DNA of 64,000 nt, taken from positions 22,262,178 through 22,326,177 of the forward strand of contig CM055107.1 in NCBI GenBank assembly GCA_029204225.1, read 5' to 3'. This document shows, in pieces, positions 24,544 to 35,700 of the stretch; position 1 is the stretch's first letter, and each line of letters starts with the position of its first letter. This DNA is from Diphasiastrum complanatum (Eukaryota > Streptophyta > Lycopodiopsida > Lycopodiales > Lycopodiaceae). The notes under the pieces were generated by a model. It searched no databases. It was not told the origin of the DNA and saw only the letters and a program-made list of their open reading frames with translations. The position numbers and the translations under genes are program-made.

Positions 24544-25840
24544 CCAGGGATATCTCAGGGTACTTGGAGAGATATCCCTCGCCTGTAGATCACCATGTTA
24601 GGGAGGATGATTCGTGCGAAGCCATCAGTTCCTCATGAGATTCTTTTGGCAGAGTTCGCCTCACTTCCCATGCTGGTAGAGGCTTTGTTTCAGATTGTTA
24701 CCTTTCTACATCGACTTGAGACCATGGATACTCACAGATACGCAATGGCAGCGCTTACCTCTTCTCGAGCTATAGCTGGACAGCAGGCTAGATCTTCTTG
24801 GTATGGTGATGTGGCTACCTTCTTCCAGGCATGGGGCTTCTCGATGCTGGATCTCCAACAGGGAACTCATGCATTTATCAAACAGCAGTTGTATCGTAGC
24901 TATTGCCACATAGTACGGGATCGTCGTGATCATGACAGGGTTAAGCTTACCTTTTATGGCGCACATATCTTACGCAGAGACAGTCTGGGACTTCCTATTA
25001 GACCTTTATATCTATCTCTTCCTCTTTCTTTTGGGCTCCGATATAGGTTGGGACGACTACGAGTCTCTTCACACCAGCTTGCTATTGAGATAGGCAGATA
25101 TTCAGGCATTTCGAGAGAGCATCGGATCTGCCACATATGCACATTGGGTGTAGTGGAGGATGAGTTCCATTTTATCTTCACATGCCTTACATACTATGAG
25201 ATACGTGGTCGATATCATTGTTTATATCGAGACACCCCCATTACCCTCAATACCTTTTTGGAGTATCAGGATCCCAGATGTGTTGGCCTTTTACTACGAG
25301 AGATGCTTACGTTGAGAGCCTCTTTGATACCTTCGGAGGATACTACTGATTATGGCCAGCACCTTATCACTAGCTTCTTTCAGAAGCGTGAGCACGATGA
25401 CCTATCAGATGATATGGCAGTCATACCAGTGAGGGCGAAGGCCCAGGGTACTCAGCCACCACCTCTTGCCAGATGTACACGAGCCTCCAGAGCTACCAGA
25501 GCTCTTCGACACCAGCCACGGATCACAGCTTCTATGGGTATCAGACGTTTTTTCCGAGATTGATATTTTATTCTTCCTTTTTACTTTCCTCTACAGAGCA
25601 GGTGGTTAAGCTCTTGCACATGTACCCTCTTTAGAGCTAGAGGTTAAGCTCTTATATGCTTCTTATGATTCTATATTTGATGTGTCTTTTGACTAGCTAG
25701 AGAGATTTATATACTGTTTTTCCACTTAGACTAGCGATTTTTATGTTGTCCAACATGGACAGTGTTCCTACGAGATATGTACTTATTTCTTGTCTTATGT
25801 GCCCTTGGGCACCCAACAGACATTAATATAATTTCTTCTT
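24542..25840 (+). mobile_element. LINE copy A, 5'-truncated, 3' end intact
   Basis: This non-LTR retrotransposon copy begins abruptly after (CT)n, inside the segment downstream of RT. It carries the C-terminal ORF (24595-25563), a 3' UTR of about 275 bp, the terminal hairpin GTGCCC-TT-GGGCAC at 25799-25812 and AACAGACATTAATATAA. It then ends in (TTC)n(TC)n instead of poly(A). Copies B and C share this 3' end. Confidence 0.85.
24595..25563 (+). CDS. LINE ORF2 C-terminal portion
   Basis: This uninterrupted 322-codon frame is homologous along its length to the broken copy at 27713-26821 (MLGRMIRAKPSVPHEIL against MLGCMIRTKTTTPHDIL; SSHQLAIEIGRYSGISREHR against SSHQLAIEAGRAWDIPRERR). It contains a CCHC zinc knuckle near residues 180-200 (CHIC, then EDEFHFIFTC) as in LINE polymerases after the RT domain. 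The tail is basic (RCTRASRATRALRHQPR). The first Met is probably internal to the original ORF2, because the copy is 5'-truncated. RT and endonuclease domains are missing, so it cannot act alone. Confidence 0.75.
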   Translation: MLGRMIRAKPSVPHEILLAEFASLPMLVEALFQIVTFLHRLETMDTHRYAMAALTSSRAIAGQQARSSWYGDVATFFQAWGFSMLDLQQGTHAFIKQQLYRSYCHIVRDRRDHDRVKLTFYGAHILRRDSLGLPIRPLYLSLPLSFGLRYRLGRLRVSSHQLAIEIGRYSGISREHRICHICTLGVVEDEFHFIFTCLTYYEIRGRYHCLYRDTPITLNTFLEYQDPRCVGLLLREMLTLRASLIPSEDTTDYGQHLITSFFQKREHDDLSDDMAVIPVRAKAQGTQPPPLARCTRASRATRALRHQPRITASMGIRRFFRD

Positions 25841-25842
25841 CT

Positions 25843-25934
<92 letters not shown>
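25838..25934. repeat. (TTC)n(TC)n tract, 3' side of LINE A
   Basis: A short TTC run followed by about 43 CT units starts immediately after the LINE 3' end. It matches the (CT)n on the element's 5' side in sequence and orientation. Confidence 0.95.
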
Positions 25935-25935
<1 letters not shown>

Positions 25936-26427
25936 AGGAGCATTTTGGGGCCCTCTCTATTAGAAATTAATGTTTATTTGTATCTCTAATGTCTGATTGG
26001 CCATGCCTGTGTGTTATTAGAGGGGCCAATTCTATATTTAGTAAATCCTAAAGTCAAGTCAATTAGACATGTTTGTAAAAGGGCGCACTAGTACTAGTAT
26101 ACAGTTTGGTTTTACACTTCGAAATTCATTATGGGTCTCTACCCAAAGTAGAGTATAACTTTAGCAACTAGCTTCTCGGCTTTCAAGCTTTTGCTTTTAG
26201 CTTTTGACATACACTAGAAACTGTATAAGAGAGGCTAGCACCCCACCTCATGTCATTCCATTGCATAGGGCTCTACTCATTCCTCTATAATCTGAGTTCT
26301 CTTTAATCTCTATGCTGATCTTGATTTGTGACTGTGAGTTCTAATATGATTAGTTAACTCCTATCTAGAATTTGTGGATCAAATTCTGACGAGGAATCAG
26401 AGCAAGCTTTGTGACCTTGGAGCTATC
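25935..26427. other. Spacer between LINE copies, no gene seen
   Basis: No coding region or known repeat is recognised. The stretch ends in a purine tract beside LINE copy B. Confidence 0.4.
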
Positions 26428-28636
26428 GAGAGAGAAAGAACGAAGAAAGAAAGCTCTATTAACGTCTTTTGGGCACCCGTGGGTGCATAAGACCAAAAAG
26501 AAAATATGTACAAGCAACAGTGGGAGCATCATCCATAGGAGGACGTGGCTGTAAAATGCTATAAACTAGCTACGAATGAAAGTAGAACAAAGCAGAAGTG
26601 AAATAAGCCCACAACCCGGGCCAGGTATAACAGAAGAACTACAGAAAAGGTACCAATGTCCACAACCCGGGCCAGGTGGAGAATAAGTACATATCAGCGA
26701 AAGTAAGTGTGAAGTGTTCGCTGAGTGGAGCGTACAGTGGGCCCCGATGGAGGCGAGTGCCAACTACATCTGGGCTTTTTTTGCGGTGGCATAGCGATAG
26801 GAATCTCATCATCAGAGTCATCAGCATGTACTCGAGTCTAACCCCAGGCGATCTGGTACAGGCAGATGAGACTGACGGAGAGTAAGCATCTCACGAACAA
26901 GAAGTCCCAAGCAACGAGCATCAGGATAGGAGACAAAACTGCAAAGTGTATGCGGGCCATCACGAAAGAGACAATAATACCTCCCCCGTATCTCATAATA
27001 CAACGGACATCCGAGGAGAAAATGGGCTTCATCTTCCACCTCCTGCAAGGAGCACAAGCGACATAGACGACGCTCCCGAGGGATATCCCATGCACGACCG
27101 GCCTCAATAGCAAGCTGATGAGAGGAAATGCACAACTGCCCAAGCTGCCCAAGACGATAGTGCAAGCCGTGTGATAGGGGCTGTGAGAGATAGAGCGGAA
27201 ACAATGGAAAACCAGAAGGATCCAGAGAGAGGAAGTGTGTCTGGTAATAGCTCAGTCGAATGCGGGAAGGTGGGAGGGAGCTCCAAGTCTGCTGCATATA
27301 TCGATGGAAGAAATAGCCTCGGATATATGAATGCGTACCACAAGAAAGATCCATGATAAAGATGCCCAAATGTCGTAAGAGATCAGACACCTCCTGGTAC
27401 CAAGATAGCTTGGCATGGGAATCAGCTAGGACACGTTAAGAAGTAACCACAGCAACTATGTATCTATCCGGGTGAGATGCACGAATCTCCTGAATCCACT
27501 GAAGAAAAGGCGGAAAAAGCCCTCAAGGATGATCGGAGGAGTAGCAAACTCAGCACATAGGATATCATGAGGGGTGGTAGTCTTGGTACGTATCATGCAA
27601 CCCAACATAGTGGCCTGAATGCGGGAAATGCCTACCCAGTCCCGGAGAGAAAGTCCTGGCAACCAAATCTCGGAGGCATACATCACTGCTGAAACCACCT
27701 GTGTGTGAAACAACTGGCATCTAGTAGCGGGATCAAATATGATTCATTGTACAACCACGCTCGAACTGGACCAATGCTGAAAGACCAGAGAAAATGTGCG
27801 CAAATGCAGTCTGGCGAAAACCAAGAAGGGGAACAGTAAACAGGACTCCCAAGTAAGTATAAGAGGCAACAATGTCAACTTCCTGGCCGTCATAGAAGAA
27901 TTGATAATTGTGAAGGCTTTGTCGATTGGTGTTGAAAATCATGATCTTCTTCTTTTTTAAGTTAACAGAGAGACCCCAAGCAACACAAAACCGATGTAAG
28001 ACCTGTAAGTGACACTGCAACCCTTCTGGTGAGGGAGAAAGCAGGACAATGTCATCAGCATAAAGCAGAATGGGGATGAGCAAATGCGTCAGCGGGCAAC
28101 CACCTCCACCTTCTTCACGAATGAGGCGCTCAAGATCATCAATATAAAGTGCAAATAGCAGAGGGGATAGTGGACACCTTGCTTGATGCCAACAATGCTA
28201 CGGATGGGAGAAGACAAATCAGTACCCAGCCGAATACGTGCTAGAACTCTCTCATACATGGCAACCACTGCCGCGAGAATAGAGTCGGAAAAGCCAAGCT
28301 GACGTAGCCTGCTGATCAAAAGATGATGGGGAGCAGTATCAAAGGCCTTAGAGAGATCAACGATACAAGCAAATACCTTCTTGCCCATATGCTTTGCCTC
28401 CTCAATGATAGTACATAGAGTGAGGACATGATCAAGAGTGCTATAACCTTGGCGGAAGCCAGCCTGGCCAGTCGGATACAATAGTCGAGAATCAGCCTCT
28501 GCCATAAAGAAGTTCTAGAGAATAGTGGCATACAACTTGGCCATGGTATGACCAATCATAATAGTGTGATAGTTGTGGACATTCACGGCATCACCTGCTT
28601 TAAGAATGGGATGAAGGAGATTGGTGGCCCAAGGTA
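26428..28636 (-). mobile_element. LINE copy B with RT domain, frameshifted
   Basis: The longest copy of the family, on the minus strand. RT starts near 28636 (AGDAVNVHNYHTIMIGHTMA), continues with TGQAGFRQGYSTLDHVLTL, CIVDLSKAFDTAPHHLL and VGIKQGV, breaks frame near 28089, and resumes with LLYADDIVLLSPSPEGLQ (YADD catalytic box), LKKKKIMIFN and YTYLGVLF. It breaks again near 27733 and 27430. The C-terminal zinc knuckle (CRLCSLQEVEDEAHFLLGC) lies at 27390-26821. The 3' end has the hairpin GCACCC-AC-GGGTGC (26486-26473) and a purine tract (TTC-rich on its own strand). A copia LTR starting at 28638 cuts off the 5' part. Confidence 0.88.
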
Positions 28637-28637
28637 T

Positions 28638-29040
28638 TGTTAGAAGTAATAAATGATAATGTTGATTAGGTTTCTTATTTAGACCATGTTAAATCAGTTT
28701 TAGTTGAGTTGGACCCAGTTTGGTCCAGTAGTAATTCGTGGGTCCAAGTAAAGTCTAATTATGTTAAGGGACCCTATCTTGACTTTTGGGGGTGCCCTAT
28801 AATTAGTAGTGGGTCTTGGAAGGTTCTAGAACTTAGGGTTTGGAAGAGTCTAGGCCCTTGGAAGGCCTATTTATATGTACCCAGTGTTCATTTGTAATTC
28901 ATTCCCTTTCAAGCATTGCTACTACTTTCTCTCTCCTTGAGGGCGCCTAACCCTCTCCCTCTTCTTCTTCTTCCTCTTTTTCTTCTTCTTGTATATGGAG
29001 ATTGAATGTTAGAAGGATCTTGGCACTTTGATTTCCTACA
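28638..29040 (+). repeat. Copia 5' LTR (403 bp)
   Basis: Starts TGTTAGAAGT and ends TTTCCTACA, directly followed by a primer-binding site. A TATA-like CTATTTATATG (about 28865-28875) and pyrimidine-rich U5 are visible. No second copy of this LTR was seen downstream in the window. Confidence 0.85.
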
Positions 29041-29053
29041 TGGTATCAGAGCC
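29041..29053 (+). other. Primer-binding site for initiator tRNA-Met
   Basis: TGGTATCAGAGCC immediately follows the LTR. It is complementary to the 3' end of plant initiator tRNA-Met, the usual copia primer. Confidence 0.9.
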
Positions 29054-29437
29054 ATGGATCTTCTATGCTTGATTTAGGGCGCCCTACCAAAAGAGATCGT
29101 CTTCACTTAGGGAACAGCATATTACCATTTGTAGGGTGTTGCAACAGCCCTATCCGTGTGTGTATTGTTCACACTTTTTGGCAACAAAGAAGGGTTCCGA
29201 AAAAAGCTTTGTTGGAGGCTAACCTGATTCTTTGCTTGCTGGTTTTTGAGTTTGTAATGCAATTTTAGGCTAAAATTTTCAGCACACAAGGCTTGTAGGA
29301 GGGCGAGTTCCTACATCCATCTAATGTGTGGTTTCGACACATTCCGGTGCTGATTTGTCAGATTTGATACTTGCTGATTTTTGTGTCTTTTAGGGCACAT
29401 TTAGGGTTTGAAAAAGTTTATCTTCTTGGCTGGTTCT

Positions 29438-30602
29438 TATGGCAAGAGATTTGGGAGCAATTCGTACTTGATCAGGTGAAGATATGTTGGATGACACCAA
29501 CTATTCTTCATGGAGTTGCAAGCTAAGATTTTGCATCGACGTGATGATCAAGATTTTATCGGTAACAAGATCTATCTTATATCATTTGAGATTTTGCAAG
29601 ACCTCTAAAAGTGCTTGGGAAACACTTTTAAAGATGTACCGAATAAAGGATTCATCGTCATGCTTTCTCCTCTCTACTTCATCCTCTTTGAAGGTAGAAG
29701 AGCAAAGTCATGCAAACTTTGATCATTGTCTTTCTACAAGTACAAGTTTGCATTGGAATGTTGGTATGGTAAAGCATTCTTCTTCTCTTGAGCCATTTGT
29801 TGCAAATGATGGATGCATTAGTGAAGAACTTTATGAGCAAGCTTCTCAAGATAATGTTTTAAAAAAGGCTGAAATCAAGCATTCTTTGAAGCCATGTTGT
29901 ACTAATGGAGGAGGGGAAAAAATCATGTCAATAAGTACATTGGTTCAAAGTGGTGTGTTGCTGGATTTTTTGAGTGTTCAAAGTGGCAAGCTGTTGGTTT
30001 TTTTCTTGAAGATGGTGGACACCAGATTCAGCCATGGTTTATTGATCATTTTCAGCCTATGTTACATCGTGAGCATCCTATTATGCATCGGGAACGGCCT
30101 GCGGAAGGTTTTTGGACAGCAAGGTCCACATTTGGAACACTTTGGAGAGCAAAGTGTTGGTAATTTTGTGGTTGTTGGACAGCCTGCTACAGAATCTTGT
30201 TGGTTGTCTGAGTCTTTGCGGGATAGCAAAGCATCTTTTTACCTTGGAAAAAACACACATGCCTCACCAAAATCAGTACCTTATGTTGATTTTCATGTTT
30301 TGATGCTTACTTCTTATGATGACGGTGTTGTCTTACCTAGTGTTGGTGAGCAGATCATTGATAGTAAGATTCAGGAGGATGTGATGGTAAAAGAGTATCA
30401 TACTCTTCTTTATGTTTCTTGTGGTAAGAAGACTTATGGAATCATGTGGGAACCATTGATGGATTGCAAATCCATATTTCGGCTTGTGGCTGGTTTTTTG
30501 GTTATCTACTTTGGATGGAGCATGCTTGTCTTCACTCTTCGACTTGATGCTACTGCACTTCGTATTCTACATCTCTTCTACATCGGGCATGATTGGGGCT
30601 GA
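29438..30602 (+). pseudogene. Gag-like chimeric ORF of a pol-less copia element
   Basis: The frame opens MARDLGAIRT, meets one TAG, and is then open from 29484 for 372 codons. The first ~100 residues resemble copia gag (LDDTNYSSWSCKLRF; FCKTSKSAWETLLKMY). The remainder, with hydrophobic runs (LLIIFSLCYIVSILLCIG), resembles nothing I recognise and may be a fortuitously open frame. No zinc knuckle, protease, integrase or RT follows. The element is therefore either a non-autonomous derivative or a copy whose pol and 3' LTR were lost. Confidence 0.5.
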
Positions 30603-30639
30603 GATCTACCATTGGTGAAGGAGGTGCTGGAGATGGGAT

Positions 30640-30668
30640 GTTTCTTGGTGAGGTTTGTCACCAAGAAA
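30640..30668. repeat. Perfect 11-bp inverted repeat
   Basis: TTTCTTGGTGA and TCACCAAGAAA are separated by about 6 nt, shortly after the gag-like ORF ends. Confidence 0.8.
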
Positions 30669-31038
30669 CAGAGGGTCCTGGATATGTTTAGGTCCGTTGA
30701 AGATGAAAACTATCTTAATGGTTTCAGATTTTGCAGCCATGCATAGCAGAAGGTCAATAAGATTCAGACAGCATTTAGTTTGAATCAAACAGTGCAGTGA
30801 GCTTTGAGGCAATTAAAGCTAATGCTGGAATTGAACCCACCTCACAAGAAGAACAACTGCATGCAAAAAGATCGACTCAATGAGAAGCTGATTTACCAAG
30901 AAAAAGCCCTCCTCGTTGGAAGGTGACCACTGGCACGACTTTGCCTGATTCACAGCATCAATATAAGGAGAGAAAGGTGTAAGAGCCTTGCTTCCGCGCT
31001 TTGACAGATTTGATTTTGCCTTGGTTTTGGTCTCACCA

Positions 31039-31215
31039 TTCATGGCCATGCTGCTGCTGGGGGCTACGGCTGCTCTTACAACCTCAACCAGCTCTCATTC
31101 GCCACACCAACTGCTCCGATCCCAAACTGGGTCATTCATAGATCAATCCCCCTCGCCACCAGCAGCAAAGAGGAGGAGGAGGAGGAGAAAAGGAAGCAGA
31201 AGAAGACAAGTGAAT
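31039..31215 (+). CDS. Possible first exon, organelle-targeting-like
   Basis: A GC-richer island in AT-rich surroundings has an ATG opening MAMLLLGATAALTTSTSSHS, rich in Ser, Ala and Thr and poor in acidic residues. It is followed by a run of Arg/Lys (AAKRRRRRRKGSRRRQ) near a possible GT donor. The composition resembles a plastid or mitochondrial targeting peptide. No downstream exon was identified and the sequence is not recognised, so this is weak. Confidence 0.22.
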
Positions 31216-31230
31216 TTGCTTTGTGGATAG

Positions 31231-32660
31231 CCTCGCACATAAAGAACACGACATTTTGTACCGACGTTCACATATTATTACTTCCATCTCTTCTCTTCTC
31301 TTCTAGTATTACTTCTACTATGTTGGACTTTGTGAATAAGTGTTGGCTTATTCTATATTATCTTGCATGTCCCTCACCTCTTTTTTTTTGGTTCCCAAGG
31401 GGTTGCCCACCCGGAGATTCTCATGCTACATGGCACTTTCTCTTTTTAGCTATCTGCAACTGCACTTACGCACAGAAAATTTTGCAAGTGCCATCGAGCC
31501 GCATGACAGGCACTGGAACCAAGGTCGTATACAGGAAGAGAGAACACGAGAGTTGGTCTACGTAGTTATCATGTGAAAATCGTAATGGGTGTCCCACGCA
31601 AGGGGTTAGAAACAGATAAGAAAGAACCCACATGAAGAAGCAAAGTAATAGTGATGGTGTGTGGGCATTTTGGTGTTGGTTCATTCCAACACCCACCCAA
31701 CTACTTTCAGGCAAAGAGTAGGCTCCCATACCCAACTAATTAGGCCATCAACACACTTTGGAGCTGATCCAAAGATGGTAATGTTCTCATTATAGCATAA
31801 GATTGACCAAGATTATATAAGTAGGATCTCCTCCACAAGCAGACTCTTTATTTAGGCCCTTAACTCTCAGAACATACTAAGGACCAATTTCATTCTTCTC
31901 TTGGAAGCATTGAATTGAAGGATTTGATTGTTCAATGTAAGTAGCCTGGAGGTGTTCTTAGAGTTTGTAGATTCTCCCAAGCCTCTTACTTCCAGGAGCA
32001 ATTCATTTGCAACATTTATCTTAACAACATGCAAGGCTATCTTGCACTTTTTCTTGTACTTTGATGCTTCTTGTGGGTAGATGGGCTCATCCTCCAACCC
32101 AAGCACAATATCCAAAAGGCCTTGGAGCACAAGAATGGATTGCACTCTTAGCTTTCATGTGGAATAATTGATTGATGTCAGCCTATCACCATATTCCATC
32201 AAATAGGCATTCATGAACCATATATCAAAATGAAATTTAACAAAGTACAAGAGATATTACAATAGATGTTTGGATATGTTATCCCACTTCCTTTGAAACT
32301 TGGAAAGAGCCTCTTTGTTTATTCAAAAAAATTCACAAGAATCTTGAACTTAATATATTCAAACAAATTGAAACTAGCTCAATGTGAGATAGATTTGAGT
32401 GAAAAAACACGTCCACTTTTATCACAAGATTCACAAAGGTATGGGAGTTCACTTTAGGTGATCTTACCACTTATCAAATCACACACTCAAGTGTCTAAGG
32501 ACCTCAAATAAGACTGAAAAATATTAGACCCAACAACCATACATGAGCTATCTCAAATCTACTAGAGTTTGAGTTGCCAAATCAATACATTATTAGTTAG
32601 AGTGTTATAACTAACTTCCAAAAAAAACTTTAAAATGGTAGATTTCCACCCTTACCAACC
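31231..32660. other. No gene seen
   Basis: Open segments on both strands show no family resemblance or coding character. Confidence 0.4.
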
Positions 32661-32678
32661 TATTCTAATGCAAGAATG

Positions 32679-32763
32679 CTTCTTGGTTTCCAAGAGGAGG
32701 CTCGAACCTGGGACCAAAGAAACTTTGGATGCCAAGCTAACCAACTAAGCCAACCCTGTTGGG
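32679..32763 (-). mobile_element. 85-bp tRNA-like retroinsertion (short SINE)
   Basis: On the minus strand there is a pol III A box, TGGCTTAGTTGG (32752-32741), and a B box, GGTTCGAGCCT (32708-32698), spaced as in tRNA genes. The unit is flanked by a perfect 16-bp direct repeat, TTCTAATGCAAGAATG, at 32663-32678 and 32764-32779, as expected for target-primed insertion. The anticodon arm is CCAAA/TTTGG with a shortened loop, and the acceptor stem does not close, so it is not a functional tRNA. No poly(A) is present. Confidence 0.75.
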
Positions 32764-32779
32764 TTCTAATGCAAGAATG

Positions 32780-35700
32780 GCCTCTTTGAACTTAAAAACA
32801 ATTGAGACAAAAAGCTTTGTGTTAGCAAACAACAAATATCTACCATGTAACTTTTTCTACTTGAATTCATCTTTTGAATATGAAAATGCTCTAGAGAACA
32901 CCTGTGAGACTGAAGCCCATGCACCAAGGACAAACCCCAGCATAATATTCTAACAAGGAACTTACTCAAAGAATCTAATTTCACATTTCAAAAAAATATA
33001 ACAACCTAAGCTTTAACTTTGTGGTCAACATTCAATTTTGGCCTATGATTCTTTTGCATTTTATTGATATAGCTCTTTTTATTCCTAAAAGATGCACACA
33101 CTTCCATTAATGGAGTAGTAGCCTACAACAATACTACACAATCAAACTAACAAATGTAGGTGAAATCTATTGCTCGCTTAGATCCAATTTTGAGACCGTG
33201 ATAAAATAAGTGAAAATTAATCTTAATCTAACCAAACTTTGAATATTAAGTGATGAATAGTGCACTCAAAAAAACGTAAGTTGTATATTCTATGATTCTA
33301 CATCAATATAAAAACATAAAACTAGCTAGTTTTGGCAAGTGCTTCACAGAGGCACATAGGTATGATTCCAAAATTAGTTTGATAATGCAACCACCACTTC
33401 AAATCTGTAAATGATCAAGTAGCTTTGTAATAACACCACATAAAGCATAGATCAAAGCTACAAAGCATAGGAAAAGCACCACATAAAAACAATGTCTTGG
33501 AGAGGAGGCAAACTCAAGCTCTTGGTAGAAGTGAGGACTATATGAGATATATATAGTCTTAGCTTTTATCTGAGCTTTAGGGTTTGAAGCCCTTTTTTAA
33601 TATCCTAAACCTAACATCAAAACCCTAGAACCAACTCTTTAGCCCTAATATTACATCATATAAGTGGTGGGTCCCACTAGGTAACAAAAAACATGTTAAT
33701 TTGGGACTCTAGCTTTTAAAACTCCATAAATAAACTTAATACAAAACTATATGGGCTAAAAAAAAATTGTCCATATGATTATTTTATAGCCTATTTGACT
33801 TCCTAAATCATTATTCCAAGTGGGTGCAATAGTTTTTTTTTATTTGACCAAAAACTATCGAGCTAAAATTGTGACATTTTTTACATCATTCGCATCAATC
33901 ACAATCACCTTTTTTAAGGACTTGTAACCATAGTCTACTCACATTCACATTGCCATATTCACAAGCTCACTATCTTCTCTCCTCTACATGGTGATCTCAA
34001 ACATTCTATTCTCTCTCTATTGTTGTAACTATTCTTCCGTATACTTGTTTGATGAACAACTATGTGGACTGATGGGCAACATGCACGTGAAGGATACAGT
34101 CATTGGTGTAGTGGCTCTCAAAGGTACCTAGTTGGTGGGGGGTTATTAAGGAGGGCATGGAGGTGGCCCACAACATAAGGGGGTACTTAATGTTCTAGAT
34201 ACTTTTAAGAGGAGGCCTTTATTGAAGGAGGTACATAGGGGGTGAGGTGGGTGCACTAGGTACCTTTCATGCAGTTTATGTATCTAACCATGTGTAACTT
34301 ATGCTTGGCCCATTGAGAGTCAACTCCTAGAGGCTTTAGGGGGGGGGGGGTGAAGTTTTTTTGGGCAATTTGGCCTTCCATTGTATTGCCCTTGTGTGTG
34401 TCATGTTGTTGCCACTTTGCTTCTATGAACTTGTTGCCCAGTTCACGACTCTTTTTATCTTTCCTTGACTTCGTAATCTTCACATTATACAAGCACATGC
34501 TTGTTAAAAATTTCCTTGTGTTGGTTTTGGGCCCTTGAATGTGTCTCCTATATTGTCATAAACATTTTTCCCTTTGCCCGTCAATTCAACGCTTCCTTTG
34601 ACATATGCCTTCTACCACTTAATCAAGATTATTAGATGTTTCATACTAGTTCAAAATGTATTATCATTGGTTTCCATGACTCATGACTTGGGGCACCTAT
34701 GTAATAATGTCAAAATATCTTTTAGGACAACAAATATGTCAATTTGGTAATTTCTTTCATATTTTTTTTTCTACAAGTGAGACGAGTGGAACTAAATTTT
34801 AAAGGTTTAATAATTATAGAATGTATGCTTAGCAAAACATTAGCCCTCCATTAAATTGCCATTTTGAAGTAAAGTAATGCTTGTCCAAAGTCATCAAATC
34901 CAATTTCCTCCATTTTTGGAGATTTAATTGATGTCGAAAGTCAATGCCACTTATTTGAATACTTTTTTTTTATATTCTCAACAACTTAAATACATCATCT
35001 AAAATCAAATGTTTATTGAATCAATTATAACATTGCCTAAGTAGTTAATTGCTCTACATAATCAACAAAGAGAACAAATATCCTTTGTCAAAGCTTTTCT
35101 AAAAACCAACTGATATTTGACTAAATTGATCAGTGCGACCAACAGGTGAAATTTTCACATCTTTATTTTTAGTCTCATCAAAATTGATAGGTATGCAAAA
35201 ACCATGTCATTTTTTGTCTCAGCCCTTATACTATCATGTTGAAAATAGAACACATTAGGTACCATATTGCCAATTTATGATATCATCTTGTGGATCAAAA
35301 TTACAATATTGTGATACTGAAAAGAAACTTTTAAACAAAGATTCTATGTTTAAAAGAAACTTTTAAACATCTATGAGATTCATTTGAATAAAAAATTTGA
35401 CTCATTTTACTTGTTTATGGAATAAACAATATGTGAAGCAATATATTTTTCCATTCATATCAATGACAAGTCCAAAAATAAAGTTTTACGAAGATTTTTT
35501 TTAAAAAAATCTATGTTTTGTAAGCTTCACTCACTCATAGTTCTATTTTCAAAGTGCACTTGTAGAGCTTCTATTATTGGTGTTGCCATAATGTAAAATA
35601 TTCAAGCACAATGCAAGAAGGATTTGTTCTCACATAAAAGAACCAAGAGTAATTAAGCTTATTTTTGCAGATGGAAATAGAAAAAAACAAGTTGTCTAGT

